A stretch of DNA of 64,000 nucleotides from Candidatus Cardinium sp. TP (lineage in GTDB: Bacteria > Bacteroidota > Bacteroidia > Cytophagales > Amoebophilaceae), in contig NZ_JANAVR010000001.1 of the NCBI RefSeq assembly GCF_025215055.1, forward strand, positions 1-64,000. The letters run 5' to 3'. Below the pieces are notes generated by a model. It was not told the DNA's origin and did not search any database. It saw only the letters and a list, made by a program, of their open reading frames with translations. The translations under genes were made by a program, and so were the position numbers. The stretch's first letter is position 1; each line of letters opens with the position of its first letter. Shown in pieces: positions 11,030 to 19,537 of the stretch.

Positions 11030-12346
11030 CTAAATCTTTTTTACTAATTTTTTTCCGGCCTCATATCCCTTAGGGGATACTTTTTTAGTAAAATTTTTGA
11101 GCCTTCTCCAAAAACTCACTTTTCCCTTGATACTCCCTAATTTTGCTTTTAGGTCCAATCCTTTACGCAAACTATCTGCTCCACTTGCGGCTGCGGCTGC
11201 TACTGCTGCACTACCAACTACACCAGCAGCTACCATGCTACCGGCTTTAAAGTTACTATCTTTTCCTTTGACCTTACCACTACCTGGAACCACATTATTT
11301 TTGGGAGATCCAGTCCCACTGCCTGCTACATCGCTAACACTAGTTGCACTAGATTTACTAACACGGCTATTTGCTCCTGAAGCAGCAGGAGTCCCTGCAG
11401 ATTTTCCTGGCCCATGGCCTCCCCCGCCAACTCCTCCTCCACTCCCGCCAGGACCATTACCCGCCACACCACCTTGTAAGCCGCTACCAGAACGCCCAGT
11501 ATCAGCATCATTACTATAGACACCATGGCCAGAGGAGGCCGGCTTTACACTAGAAACAGGCTTGCCAGACTGAGCCGTAGCCACACTGGATGAGGCATAG
11601 ACCGCCCCACCAGCTTCATTAGATCCATGATAAATCTGGTCAGCCCCTCCATCATAGGCCCCCGGTGGTGCACCACTGTAGGCCCCATTCATCCCATTAG
11701 GGCTAGGTGCAAAGGCTTCCTGCTGCGGTGCAGCAACGGCTGCCTGATAAGAAGTGGGGGGGGCAGCGACCTCCTGATAAGAGGGTGGTGGACCACCCCT
11801 TTGACTAGATGGTCCCTTGGAGGTTGCACTTACACCCGATGCTTTTGCATAGTCGTTATCTACACCTGAAGCAGATTTCCCTGTCCCTACAGGAACTAGC
11901 TCCTCCAATACAACGATATGTGCCTCGGCTCTAACCAACGTACCATCTACTTGAAACATAGAATAGACAATGTCTAGATCTACCAATCTACCTTTAAAAT
12001 CAATCTGCCCCCATATTACACGAATGTAATTGGGCGCATTGTTTTTTTTCTGGACGCTATAAGCAACCTCTTGTAGTTGTTTGACTTGCTCCATTACAGC
12101 AATGGTATTGCTACCAGGCATAATCCCTGTATTGTCAAATAAAAGACTAAAAGAAAGTACCTTGGGAGGGGATCCACGGTATTTAAGCAAATGCGCACTA
12201 GGAGGAGTGCCTCCAGGAATATGGTAGGATACGGCACTTTTAATAACCAAGTTCTCTGGATTAATAGATGTAATAAATTCTCCTGTAAAAGAGGAAAATT
12301 TATTGTCCCTACATGCTTTAATAACTAGCTTACTAACGTTACTCAT
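11030..12346 (-). CDS. contractile injection system tube-initiator protein (Afp7/CIS_tube-like) with long low-complexity tail
   Basis: Residues 1-160 resemble the Afp7/Pvc7 CIS tube family, which joins the inner tube to the baseplate: an early VIKACRDNKFSSFTGEF segment, then YRGSPPKVLSFSLLFDNTG, then IRVIWGQIDFKGRLVDLDIVYSMF. Relatives usually end in a LysM domain. Here the C-terminal 270 residues are Gly/Ser/Ala/Pro-rich and presumably disordered. They are followed by an Ala/Gly hydrophobic stretch (about residues 370-392) and a Lys-rich tail. The hydrophobic part could anchor the machine to the membrane, as T6SS-type systems require, but that is inference. It is the last gene of the minus-strand cluster, 14 bp after the DUF5908-like gene. 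Confidence 0.75.
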   Translation of the reverse strand: MSNVSKLVIKACRDNKFSSFTGEFITSINPENLVIKSAVSYHIPGGTPPSAHLLKYRGSPPKVLSFSLLFDNTGIMPGSNTIAVMEQVKQLQEVAYSVQKKNNAPNYIRVIWGQIDFKGRLVDLDIVYSMFQVDGTLVRAEAHIVVLEELVPVGTGKSASGVDNDYAKASGVSATSKGPSSQRGGPPPSYQEVAAPPTSYQAAVAAPQQEAFAPSPNGMNGAYSGAPPGAYDGGADQIYHGSNEAGGAVYASSSVATAQSGKPVSSVKPASSGHGVYSNDADTGRSGSGLQGGVAGNGPGGSGGGVGGGGHGPGKSAGTPAASGANSRVSKSSATSVSDVAGSGTGSPKNNVVPGSGKVKGKDSNFKAGSMVAAGVVGSAAVAAAAASGADSLRKGLDLKAKLGSIKGKVSFWRRLKNFTKKVSPKGYEAGKKLVKKI

Positions 12347-12360
12347 ACCTGGAGGCTATT

Positions 12361-12531
12361 TTACCTTGCTTCTCGATCTTCTAATAATGCGTTGACCATA
12401 TCCTTTACCAATTCTTGCTGCTGCGTCGTATCCAGTAAACAATCAACTGGCTTATTGGTCGTATTTTCTACTGGTTGAGTGGGTTTATGCACTGCAAACC
12501 TAATCACGAATTCATGAATTATAATTGACAT
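12361..12531 (-). CDS. small DUF5908-like protein of contractile injection systems (Afp6/Pvc6 position)
   Basis: A 56-codon ATG-initiated frame (start complement of 12529-12531, TAA at 12361-12363). It begins MSIIIHEFVIRFAV, matching the short beta-strand start typical of DUF5908 proteins, and ends in a helical LVKDMVNALLEDREAR. In Afp/Pvc operons a protein of this size sits between the tube gene (afp5) and the LysM tube-initiator gene (afp7), exactly the position here. The family's biochemical role is not established. The call rests on size, order and N-terminal pattern. Confidence 0.7.
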   Translation of the reverse strand: MSIIIHEFVIRFAVHKPTQPVENTTNKPVDCLLDTTQQQELVKDMVNALLEDREAR

Positions 12532-12556
12532 AATCCATACAATTTATTTGCTACAC

Positions 12557-12696
12557 TAGACCTCTTTCGAAACCGTTTTCGCATGGTCATTTGGCGGTAC
12601 AGCTTGTCTATGCCGCTCCGCATACATTTATAGTATGCGGGTGGCTATGTCACTGGTCACCATTGTACACGACAAATAGGTTGCGAAAAAGGTCTA
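12557..12696. repeat. IS5-like MITE inside the injection-system operon (copy 1)
   Basis: A 140-bp non-coding element with imperfect inverted ends: TAGACCTCTTTCGAAACC on the left and the complement of GGTTGCGAAAAAGGTCTA on the right. Both ends begin TA, as for IS5-type insertions that duplicate TA or TNA. It separates the gp19-like tube gene from the DUF5908-like gene. A related copy is at 14202-14344. Confidence 0.7.
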
Positions 12697-12705
12697 TTAC
12701 TGCTA

Positions 12706-13155
12706 TCACTTAGTACGCACCAACCTAGAATAGCCAAGCGTAATGGTTTCTCCTACCTCAAATTCGGTTGGACCATTTAACTGGAATGGTGTAATGGCTA
12801 TGCCCTTTGGATAGACATCTTCTATCTTCCACTGTGCCAGAATTTTACCTTCCTTATTAAGGACCAAAATATGGGCTTGCGTAAGCTTAAACAATCCTTT
12901 ATCAATGGCTTCTTCGCACCAAACGGTTATTTTAGTTTTCCCCTCTACTAAGGGCCTCGTCAAGATTAAATCAGTCGTTTCACATGCATTGGCTCTATAA
13001 TAGGGCCTATTCGCCCCTCCAGGTAGATAGGGCTCCATACGCAAAGCATTATTTAACCCTTCTACCTTGTAGAAATATTCTGGTGAACTACCATCTGTTA
13101 TACCCAATACTTCTACTTGAAAAGAATAGGTATGGACCAAATTAAAATCAGCCAT
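12706..13155 (-). CDS. contractile injection system inner tube protein (T4 gp19/Afp1-Afp5 family)
   Basis: The 149-aa product has the layout of phage T4 gp19-like tube proteins: FQVEVLGI near the N-terminus, YFYKVEGLNNAL, a PGG turn, LILTRPLVEGKTKITVWCEEA, and an end with EVGETITLGYSRLVR. Hexameric rings of such proteins stack to form the tube expelled on contraction. It is read from the minus strand within the cluster, 33 bp after the preceding gene and just before a MITE. Confidence 0.85.
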   Translation of the reverse strand: MADFNLVHTYSFQVEVLGITDGSSPEYFYKVEGLNNALRMEPYLPGGANRPYYRANACETTDLILTRPLVEGKTKITVWCEEAIDKGLFKLTQAHILVLNKEGKILAQWKIEDVYPKGIAITPFQLNGPTEFEVGETITLGYSRLVRTK

Positions 13156-13188
13156 AAATATCAGAACAAGGTTACAAACATCATGTGA

Positions 13189-13644
13189 CTACTTTTTATC
13201 TGGACTCAAGCCTTGTAAAGTAAAACGTATACGGATATATCCCATTTCACCTGTAGCCTCGTTTTTTCTATTTAAAAACAACTCTGCTTTCTGGACAATA
13301 ACGTCATTTACGGTTGTTTTGGTATCTATTGAACCATCTTTTTTATGTACACAAAGGGTAAATGGCTCTGCGTTATATTTATCCTCCAGTACCTCTTGAA
13401 CCAAGCTATATGCTTTTGTTAACAACTGTTTACCAGTTATAAACGGCAAAAACTCTACAGTGAAAGCGACCACTTCTTGAGCGCTGTGCTGATTTTGAAA
13501 AACTGGCGCTTTGGTTGACGTATCATATACGGCCGCTTTTGTAGATGTCTTTTGATTAGGCATACCAACAGCCGAAACACTACAAGTTTTACTATCAAAA
13601 CCTGCTTGATTAAAGTGTTTATAATCAATAGTTACTCTTTGCAT
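13189..13644 (-). CDS. conserved-position injection-system protein of unknown function, 151 aa
   Basis: ATG start at 13644. Predicted mainly beta structure with one central helix (residues 70-90), and an end (GYIRIRFTLQGLSPDKK) typical of a compact structural protein. I recognise no family. It lies between two tube-like genes in the same direction with short gaps, so a structural role in the same particle (a second tube, spacer or plug protein) is likely from context only. Confidence 0.6.
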   Translation of the reverse strand: MQRVTIDYKHFNQAGFDSKTCSVSAVGMPNQKTSTKAAVYDTSTKAPVFQNQHSAQEVVAFTVEFLPFITGKQLLTKAYSLVQEVLEDKYNAEPFTLCVHKKDGSIDTKTTVNDVIVQKAELFLNRKNEATGEMGYIRIRFTLQGLSPDKK

Positions 13645-13706
13645 AATATTTCAAATTCTAGTTAAACTACTTAATATCCGAAAAACTCAATAACGAATGG
13701 AGCAAG

Positions 13707-14171
13707 CTATTGTTTAATAACAAAACTAACTGGATCATAAACTGCCAGCTCGGCTGTGACTTCCTGTAGTCCAGTTTCAGGATCTACTTCACTACTCATT
13801 TCACTCACATACCCCTGAAATTGTATATGGGTAAATGGCTTATCATCATTGGTTGCAATACTAAAAAGCATATTTTCCACATATTTTTTAGGATCACTTT
13901 CCTTGGTGGCTTCTAAGTTTTTTTCTATTTTTTTAATATCATCATCAAATTTTTTATCTGGTGTTTTCAGTATAGAAACTTTAATATCAGTTGTCTGTTC
14001 AATTTCACCTCCTTTGCGTATCGCATAAACAGATTTACCTTGTGCATTAATGGACCTAATATATTGGCATTCATTTCCTAAGGCAATTGCTATATGGTAA
14101 TCCGTTATACTAACTTTCGAGGAGCCCAAATTAAAATGGACGATAGCAGGTATTAACAAATTCTCAGCCAT
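13707..14171 (-). CDS. putative tube/Hcp-like structural protein, 154 aa
   Basis: The frame opens at a GTG (14279), but that extension is translated through a MITE. The ATG at 14171 gives MAENLLIPAIVHFNLG, echoing the MAENL start of the sheath gene just upstream. Size and beta-rich pattern (VSITDYHIAIALGNE; VTAELAVYDPVSFVIK at the end) fit a tube-type beta-barrel, perhaps Hcp/TssD-like. No diagnostic motif proves this. A charged Lys/Asp/Glu-rich helix (about residues 75-105) looks inserted. It lies between the sheath and gp19-like genes. Confidence 0.55.
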   Translation of the reverse strand: MAENLLIPAIVHFNLGSSKVSITDYHIAIALGNECQYIRSINAQGKSVYAIRKGGEIEQTTDIKVSILKTPDKKFDDDIKKIEKNLEATKESDPKKYVENMLFSIATNDDKPFTHIQFQGYVSEMSSEVDPETGLQEVTAELAVYDPVSFVIKQ

Positions 14172-14201
14172 GATTATTTCAGTTTTAAATATTTTTAGAA
14201 C

Positions 14202-14344
14202 AGACCTCTTCCGAAACTCCACTTCTGCTGGTAATTTGCTCGTTAATCCGGTACTCAAATCCTCACGTATATTTAGCACACTCCCGTTTTGCGCGCCGCC
14301 TCTCCTACAAATTCCTTAGGACAAGTGGGTTTCGAAAAAAGTCT
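14202..14344. repeat. IS5-like MITE inside the injection-system operon (copy 2)
   Basis: A 143-bp element with about 20-bp inverted ends: AGACCTCTTCCGAAACTCCA on the left, with AGACTTTTTTCGAAACCCAC as the complement of the right. The size and end sequence match copy 1 at 12557-12696. It lies between the sheath gene and the next gene and supplies the spurious upstream start codon of the latter. Confidence 0.7.
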
Positions 14345-14369
14345 ATTAATTTACTCTCTATAGGTATCG

Positions 14370-15857
14370 TTACCCATCTGCACCCATTTTTTGTTCAAAG
14401 GTGATCACAATAAACTCAGCTGGTCTAGGCGCTGCTACTTTTACGGAAATGCGCATAATGCCTTCATTCACGTCATCCTGAGACATCGTCTCACCTAATC
14501 CACAAAGGACGGTGAATGCCTCTGCAGGGCTTGCGCCTACCAAAGCACCTTGTCTCCAAAGATTGGTCAAGAAGTTGGAAATCATTCCCTGTACCACTGC
14601 CCAGGTAACAGGAACGTTTGGCCTAAAGACAACGGAAAAGGCTGCATTTTTAATCGATTGCTCAATAAGGATAAACAAACGCCTAACGTTAATATACCGC
14701 CATTCTGGACTATTTCCTGCCAAGGTTCTGGCACCCCAAACAACTGCCGCACCGGCTCCTTTAAAGGTTCGAATAGCATTGATAGATTTACCGCTAATGC
14801 CATCTACGTTCAATGCTTCTTGCTCTTCATGGGTAATCTTAACCATAGGCTCTACCACAGAGTTTAAGTTTTGGTTAGCCGGCGCAATCCATACCCCTCT
14901 TGCTTTATCCGTTCTGGTATACAACCCAGCCATAGCCGGAGCAGCTGGAAGAATATTCAACCGATCAGCAATGGTTTTACGCAGTAATTTATACTCCTTA
15001 CTGGTATTCTTTAGTCCAGCATCCCAATAGACTTTTTCTTTCTCTGTAGTAGCACTGATTAGATTGGCCAGCATGGTTTTGTGCTCTTCTTGTAATACAC
15101 CTTTGAGCGACTCTAAATCAAAGTTTCTGTAATCAATGCTATTCAATGGGATAATATTGGTTTTAACCCATGGATAGTAGGCAGCACCATAACTCAAATT
15201 ATCTAATCCAATATATTCACGAAACCTGTTGACATATTTGTTTTTATCCTCGATAGATAATTCCTTGTTTCCACCCCATACATCAAATAATGCTACTTTA
15301 TTCAGATACTTACCACAATGGGCGAGCCCATAGGTCTGTACCGCATAGTAAGAGGCATCTTCCTCTTCTAATAAGAGTGAGTCTGGCATTAGCAACATGG
15401 TTGGCACCTCTTCTCCAGCTAAGGTGTCTATGCCTTGTTTGAATACATCTGGTGTAATTTCTAATTGTACATTTGGGTCACCATATTGACCAACAGAAAC
15501 AATAAAACAATCTGCTCCACCATTATCAAAGAATAGCTTTAAACTATTATATAGGTAAAATGTAGAATTTAGACTCTGTTCCATAACATAAGACTTGCCA
15601 TTCATCACCAAATCTTTGTCTCCACTGGTTACCTCCTTAATGGTATAAACAGGTACTGCTGGTCCACCAAAAAACAACTCAAATTCAGAAAGCGAAGAGA
15701 TCTGAACGGGTTTCATATGAAACGACTTTCCATTAATTTCAGCTCTTTCTGTAAAGCCTATAAAAGCAGGAACTGCGGTTGATACTTGAACCACGGCGTT
15801 GGCACCCGTATCCTTCTCGACGATGTACACGCCGGGAGTTTTTAAATTTTCAGCCAT
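14370..15857 (-). CDS. contractile injection system sheath protein (Afp2-4 / phage tail sheath family)
   Basis: A 495-aa tail sheath subunit, whose contraction drives the tube through the target membrane. It starts with the sheath signature (KTPGVYIVEKDTGANAVVQV, then VPAFIGFTERAE). The C-terminal domain is classical: SINAIRTFKGAGAAVVWGARTLAGN, YINVRRLFILIEQSI, then the DVNEGIMRISVKVAAPRPAEFIVITFEQ end. The middle insertion domain is large, as in Afp/T6SS-iv sheaths. Only one sheath gene is seen here, while Afp has three. The single-sheath state resembles the T6SS-iv of Amoebophilus. Confidence 0.95.
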   Translation of the reverse strand: MAENLKTPGVYIVEKDTGANAVVQVSTAVPAFIGFTERAEINGKSFHMKPVQISSLSEFELFFGGPAVPVYTIKEVTSGDKDLVMNGKSYVMEQSLNSTFYLYNSLKLFFDNGGADCFIVSVGQYGDPNVQLEITPDVFKQGIDTLAGEEVPTMLLMPDSLLLEEEDASYYAVQTYGLAHCGKYLNKVALFDVWGGNKELSIEDKNKYVNRFREYIGLDNLSYGAAYYPWVKTNIIPLNSIDYRNFDLESLKGVLQEEHKTMLANLISATTEKEKVYWDAGLKNTSKEYKLLRKTIADRLNILPAAPAMAGLYTRTDKARGVWIAPANQNLNSVVEPMVKITHEEQEALNVDGISGKSINAIRTFKGAGAAVVWGARTLAGNSPEWRYINVRRLFILIEQSIKNAAFSVVFRPNVPVTWAVVQGMISNFLTNLWRQGALVGASPAEAFTVLCGLGETMSQDDVNEGIMRISVKVAAPRPAEFIVITFEQKMGADG

Positions 15858-15902
15858 TTTATTTGATTTTATGAATTATATAAAAGTTAAATTAAATTTA
15901 AA

Positions 15903-16754
15903 CTAAACATATACAACTATATCACTATAGTGTTTCTTCCCCTTATCCTTTTTAAGCGCGTCATAGGTAGGATAAGGCAATTTTTCTAATAATATGGTCT
16001 CGCCTTTTGCACCGCCTAGTGTGCAAAGTGAAAAAGAACGATCGTATCGATCACAAAGCTCCATGGGCATAGTAGATTCTGCACAATAGGTATTGGGGCA
16101 TTCTGGCAAAGCCTTTACTACACCAAAGTAAGAGGCATCTCCTTTGGATAGAATCTTTAGCGCCTTACCAAGCTGTTGGTTGGTATCTACGAAATAATAC
16201 CGCCAAAAGGTAGCACGGTTTTGAATCTTAATGGTATAGGTAATAGGTGCCACCAAGGTACGCTCTTTTTGATCGGATAAAGCATGCACGAAACGGGTAA
16301 GATCTATATCAATCATGGCAAAAACATTCCAACCTGGCCCGGTTGGGTAATGAGGCACATCTTGAATTTTTACTAGATCTGATTTGCCCATAGAGGCTTT
16401 ACTATGTAGCAGATGATGGTCCGTATGCCCATTATGCAAATAATAGACTTGACCGGTTGAGTACCCTGCTTCTAACTCTGCTAGATTCAATAGTTGGCTA
16501 TTTTTTAATGTCACCACAAAGGAAAAGGTAATGCCCGCTGCCTTTTTTTTAAACAACGCCAATGGATGATCATAATCCTGTGAAAGCCATATCAACTCTA
16601 TGCCATCTGGGTGACCCAACAGACGCACCCTACGTGCGGCCATCCAAGAAGCAGTAGCCTTTGTTGGCTCTATATCGAAGTCATTCTGAGGTTTATTAGA
16701 TTTATAATAACCATTTGAAATAACTATACGAAATAATTTTGTTGTAAATGCCAT
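15903..16754 (-). CDS. injection-system-associated protein of unknown function, 283 aa
   Basis: The start codon overlaps the stop of the upstream DUF4255-like gene by one base (TAATG), showing translational coupling. No signal peptide. The product has beta-rich character and several aromatic motifs (IELIWLSQDYDHPLALF; WRYYFVDTNQQLGKALKI). I do not recognise the family. Its place between the terminator-like and sheath genes in a tight operon suggests a particle-assembly or cap role. It could instead be a lineage-specific effector or chaperone. Confidence 0.6.
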   Translation of the reverse strand: MAFTTKLFRIVISNGYYKSNKPQNDFDIEPTKATASWMAARRVRLLGHPDGIELIWLSQDYDHPLALFKKKAAGITFSFVVTLKNSQLLNLAELEAGYSTGQVYYLHNGHTDHHLLHSKASMGKSDLVKIQDVPHYPTGPGWNVFAMIDIDLTRFVHALSDQKERTLVAPITYTIKIQNRATFWRYYFVDTNQQLGKALKILSKGDASYFGVVKALPECPNTYCAESTMPMELCDRYDRSFSLCTLGGAKGETILLEKLPYPTYDALKKDKGKKHYSDIVVYV

Positions 16755-17314
16755 TACCGCTCACGTGATAAAAATGCGGATACTACCTTTAAATCCATCG
16801 TAGCATCTCCTATAAATATGAGACCTACCTTATAGAGCAAAGAAGGACTATAAGACGTATGCAAACTTTTCCAAAGCATGGACCGCTCCGATGGCGCCAT
16901 CTTGACTAACTCAACTGAAAAACTTTCAATCCCAATCTCCTGCAAAACAGGTGTATTAGAAGCATCAAAATGCGACTTATTTTGAAAAAATGCTGCCACA
17001 TAAGCGAGTAATTCTAAATTTTTTAATAAGCTTTCTGCGTTATAATCAGTAGAAAATAAGAAATAAAGGTTAAATGCTTCTGGCATTTTACGCATGACAA
17101 AGCCATCTCCCTGTGGCACATATTGCGTAGGATTACTACGCAGCTCTACTGAAGCAATATCCACCAACCTCATAAAAATTCCCTTGGAAGATTTGCTTTC
17201 TATTTGGGAATTTCCTAAAATTGACAGGGATATAGCTGGCCCCTTTACATTCGTTTTAGACTGAATGTATTGATTTACTTCAGATAATATAGTACTAGTG
17301 CAATGATGCAACAT
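16754..17314 (-). CDS. DUF4255/Pvc16_N-like tail terminator (cap) protein
   Basis: A 186-aa product with the pattern of the Pvc16/Afp16 N-terminal domain: an N-terminal helix (STILSEVNQYIQSK), beta strands with IFMRLVDIASVELRSNP, NLYFLFSTDYNAESLLKNLELLAYVAAFFQNK, then SFSVELVKMAPSERSMLWKSLHTSYSPSLLYKVGLIFI. Such proteins cap the sheath-tube end and set particle length. The family's hallmark W-x-L-x-x-x-Y-x-P-S-x-x-Y-K-V motif is present. It is the first gene of the cluster, with start ATG at 17312-17314. Confidence 0.85.
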   Translation of the reverse strand: MLHHCTSTILSEVNQYIQSKTNVKGPAISLSILGNSQIESKSSKGIFMRLVDIASVELRSNPTQYVPQGDGFVMRKMPEAFNLYFLFSTDYNAESLLKNLELLAYVAAFFQNKSHFDASNTPVLQEIGIESFSVELVKMAPSERSMLWKSLHTSYSPSLLYKVGLIFIGDATMDLKVVSAFLSRER

Positions 17315-17676
17315 GTTGAGCCATTTTATTATTCATGATACTTACTTGATACTTACTGCATACGCGCCATAACGATTGTATACAAAGATGCCATACAGCA
17401 GGTGCACTCGGCTCATCACTCCGCTTGCCTAGCGGTTCATATAAAAAAAACGCTTTATAGCTTAAATATATTACATTTTTAGATCTTTCTTTACTCAAGG
17501 CTACAAGCATTATAATTTTTGCTTAACAGTCGTAAACCATACCAGTTATAAGCCCCCTTAAAGAAACGCAGCGGCTAGGCAAACATAACCAAAAGCCCAT
17601 GCATTTAAACGCAAAACAGAGTTACAAAACCGACACTTGAATAACCAACAGCTGCGCGCTATGCGGCTACATCCTT

Positions 17677-17919
17677 CTACACGCTAGGCTCACAAACTAC
17701 CCTAACCTGGTTATTAGCTACCGAGGTGAAACCACTCCTTACTGAAATGGAAAATGAGGTAGACCCAACCGTATAAGTGATCTTCCCTGCTATGAAACTA
17801 CTTAAAGTAGGTGCATGATCAGAAAGTACCTGAAATGGACCAAGTGCACCTGGCAACATTACACTATCCACCTCTCCATTAAAAAGCCTATGATTAGGCG
17901 CAATGATAGATAAATGCAT
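17677..17919 (-). CDS. atpC: F1 ATP synthase epsilon subunit
   Basis: The 80-residue product is the N-terminal beta-sandwich domain of epsilon: LSIIAPNHRLFNGEVDSVMLPGALGPFQVLSDHAP is diagnostic. The C-terminal helical hairpin is absent, as in other short Bacteroidota epsilon subunits. It binds gamma and couples rotation to catalysis. Unusually, no atpD or other ATP synthase gene is adjacent: upstream lies an Ala-rich pseudogene, downstream the injection-system cluster. Confidence 0.93.
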   Translation of the reverse strand: MHLSIIAPNHRLFNGEVDSVMLPGALGPFQVLSDHAPTLSSFIAGKITYTVGSTSFSISVRSGFTSVANNQVRVVCEPSV

Positions 17920-18180
17920 ATTGAAACTATTTACTTTTGGTAGACAATCACGCTCAATAACTAATTGCGCTTCCTATTAACTGAAAGGTAACTAAAAGGT
18001 TTTTTAAAAGCAAATGGGCTGAAATAGATTATGTCATAAATAGCCTACCATTTGTACCCCCCTCTAAGGATAGCCTTCTTCCAAAACACTACAGGTCATG
18101 TGAAGATCAGCTACATGCGCAAGTGTATGCAAAAAAGGCCATTATAAAATAAATGGTGTCAGGAATATAGTATATAGTAT

Positions 18181-18972
18181 TATGCAACAGCAGTAACAAA
18201 ACGCGCTGCAGCAACAGCACGAGCCGCATAACGCTGCGCAACAGCAGCAGAGCGCTCAGCAGCCTTGGCAAAATCACGAACGACATCAGCAGCTGCTGCT
18301 GCAAAAGCAGCAGCTGCTATCCGCAACAGTCTTAGCAGCGTCAGCAGCAGCATAAGCATAAGCAGCACAAGCAGTATATAGATAAGCCGCAGCACGATCT
18401 GCAGAACGAAAAATAGAAGCAGCATGAGCAGAGACCCTGCATATACAGCCAACCGTAGCAGACTCAGCAGCAGAACGAGCAGCAGAAGTAGCATACGTAG
18501 CAGCAGTAGCAAAAAAAGCAGCATACGCACCGGCATACGCAACAGCAGCAGCAAAGGACGCGGCAGCAGTAACAGCAGAAACAGAAGTACAATTATATGC
18601 ATCCGCATAGCCAGAAGCATAGGCATAAGCAGCCGCATAGCCAGCAGCATGCGCAGCAACACGCATATAAGCAGCAGCATTAGAACAAGCAACAACAGCA
18701 CGCCCATAAAGAGTAGACGGACCAGAAGTACCACCATCAGGAGCAAAAGCACGCGCAACAGCAGTATCAGCACGAGCAGCCGCAACCGCACGCGCATCCG
18801 CAGCAACTGTATCGGCAACCACACGTGCATCCGAAGCAGTCCTAAAATCAAAAGCAACAGTAGAAGCAAAATCCGCAGGGCCGGAAGTATGGGGAAGATG
18901 CACAACTGCATCGCGCAGCAAAAGATTGAACCCCGGGATGCACATCCTGCCTAATGCCCGTATGGCAGCCAC
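18181..18972 (-). pseudogene. alanine-rich repeat protein, frame interrupted by a +1 shift
   Basis: The frame starting at 18972 encodes about 215 residues dominated by Ala with spaced Tyr, Arg, Asp and Ser (for example YAAAYAYASGYADAY), then switches near 18320 to a short Cys/Ser-rich end. The Ala-rich pattern resumes one base over (AAAAFAAAAADVVRDFAKAA...) and continues to a TAA at 18181. One extra base around 18318-18322 explains this. The DNA is a GCA/GCT trinucleotide tract of much higher GC than its neighbours. The family is unknown; a long helical protein is likely. A Leu-rich reading of the same strand and a Ser/Arg-rich reading of the other strand are shadows. Confidence 0.55.
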
Positions 18973-19537
18973 CTAATAGGAGCAACGACAATATAAAATG
19001 CACCTATGTTCCATGCTTTTCTTAGCTAATAGGTGTGGCCCTACACCGTTAAACTATGACTTACCTAAATGCCTAGCTGCGGTAATATGCATACCCTAAA
19101 CCAGGAGGCATATATAAAATAACATATAAAAATGCAACAATAAGATATCTATATTGCACTTTTTTCTTGATAAAGCAGTGTACAAGAAACCAAACGCTGA
19201 TGAAAAAAGCGCATACGTGCACAAAACCATAGCCACAAATGCTGTCTTAACCTTACTTACGAAAGTATTTGTCCCGTACGTAATGAAACAACAAATAATT
19301 CATTGTAATCATGTATAATGCGATCGCAATGGCAAAACCAGTTTTAAAGGATATCATAGACAAAAAACAATAAAGTTTAATAGAAAAACATCATTAATCT
19401 ACAGTTATTATGGAAACAATCCAAAAAGGTTTGTAGCAAACTAGATTATATTAGGCTACATAAGATGAGCGGCGCATACATTGGGAACGAGCACATTGCG
19501 TCTATATCTACAGGAGCTATATAGTTGTTGTAACCCT
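18973..19537. other. Intergenic region, no gene seen
   Basis: About 565 bp between the Ala-rich locus and ppx. It contains no frame of note. A fragment (TTGCACTTTTTTCTTGATAAA near 19155) resembles the internal palindrome of the dispersed repeats and may be a decayed copy. Confidence 0.4.

Noticed and set aside
11097-11519. 140-codon plus frame, Pro/Leu-rich
   Set aside because: Complement of the Gly/Ser/Ala-rich tail of the CIS tube-initiator gene; composition explains the open frame.
17295-17510. 71-codon minus frame before the injection-system cluster
   Set aside because: Overlaps the cap gene start, has a non-ATG-like context and no recognisable features.
18180-18911. 243-codon Leu-rich minus frame and 176-codon Ser/Arg-rich plus frame
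   Set aside because: Shadows of the GCA/GCT tract; only the Ala-rich frame has varied residues and a plausible start. Its C-terminal 50 codons are counted as the shifted end of that gene.
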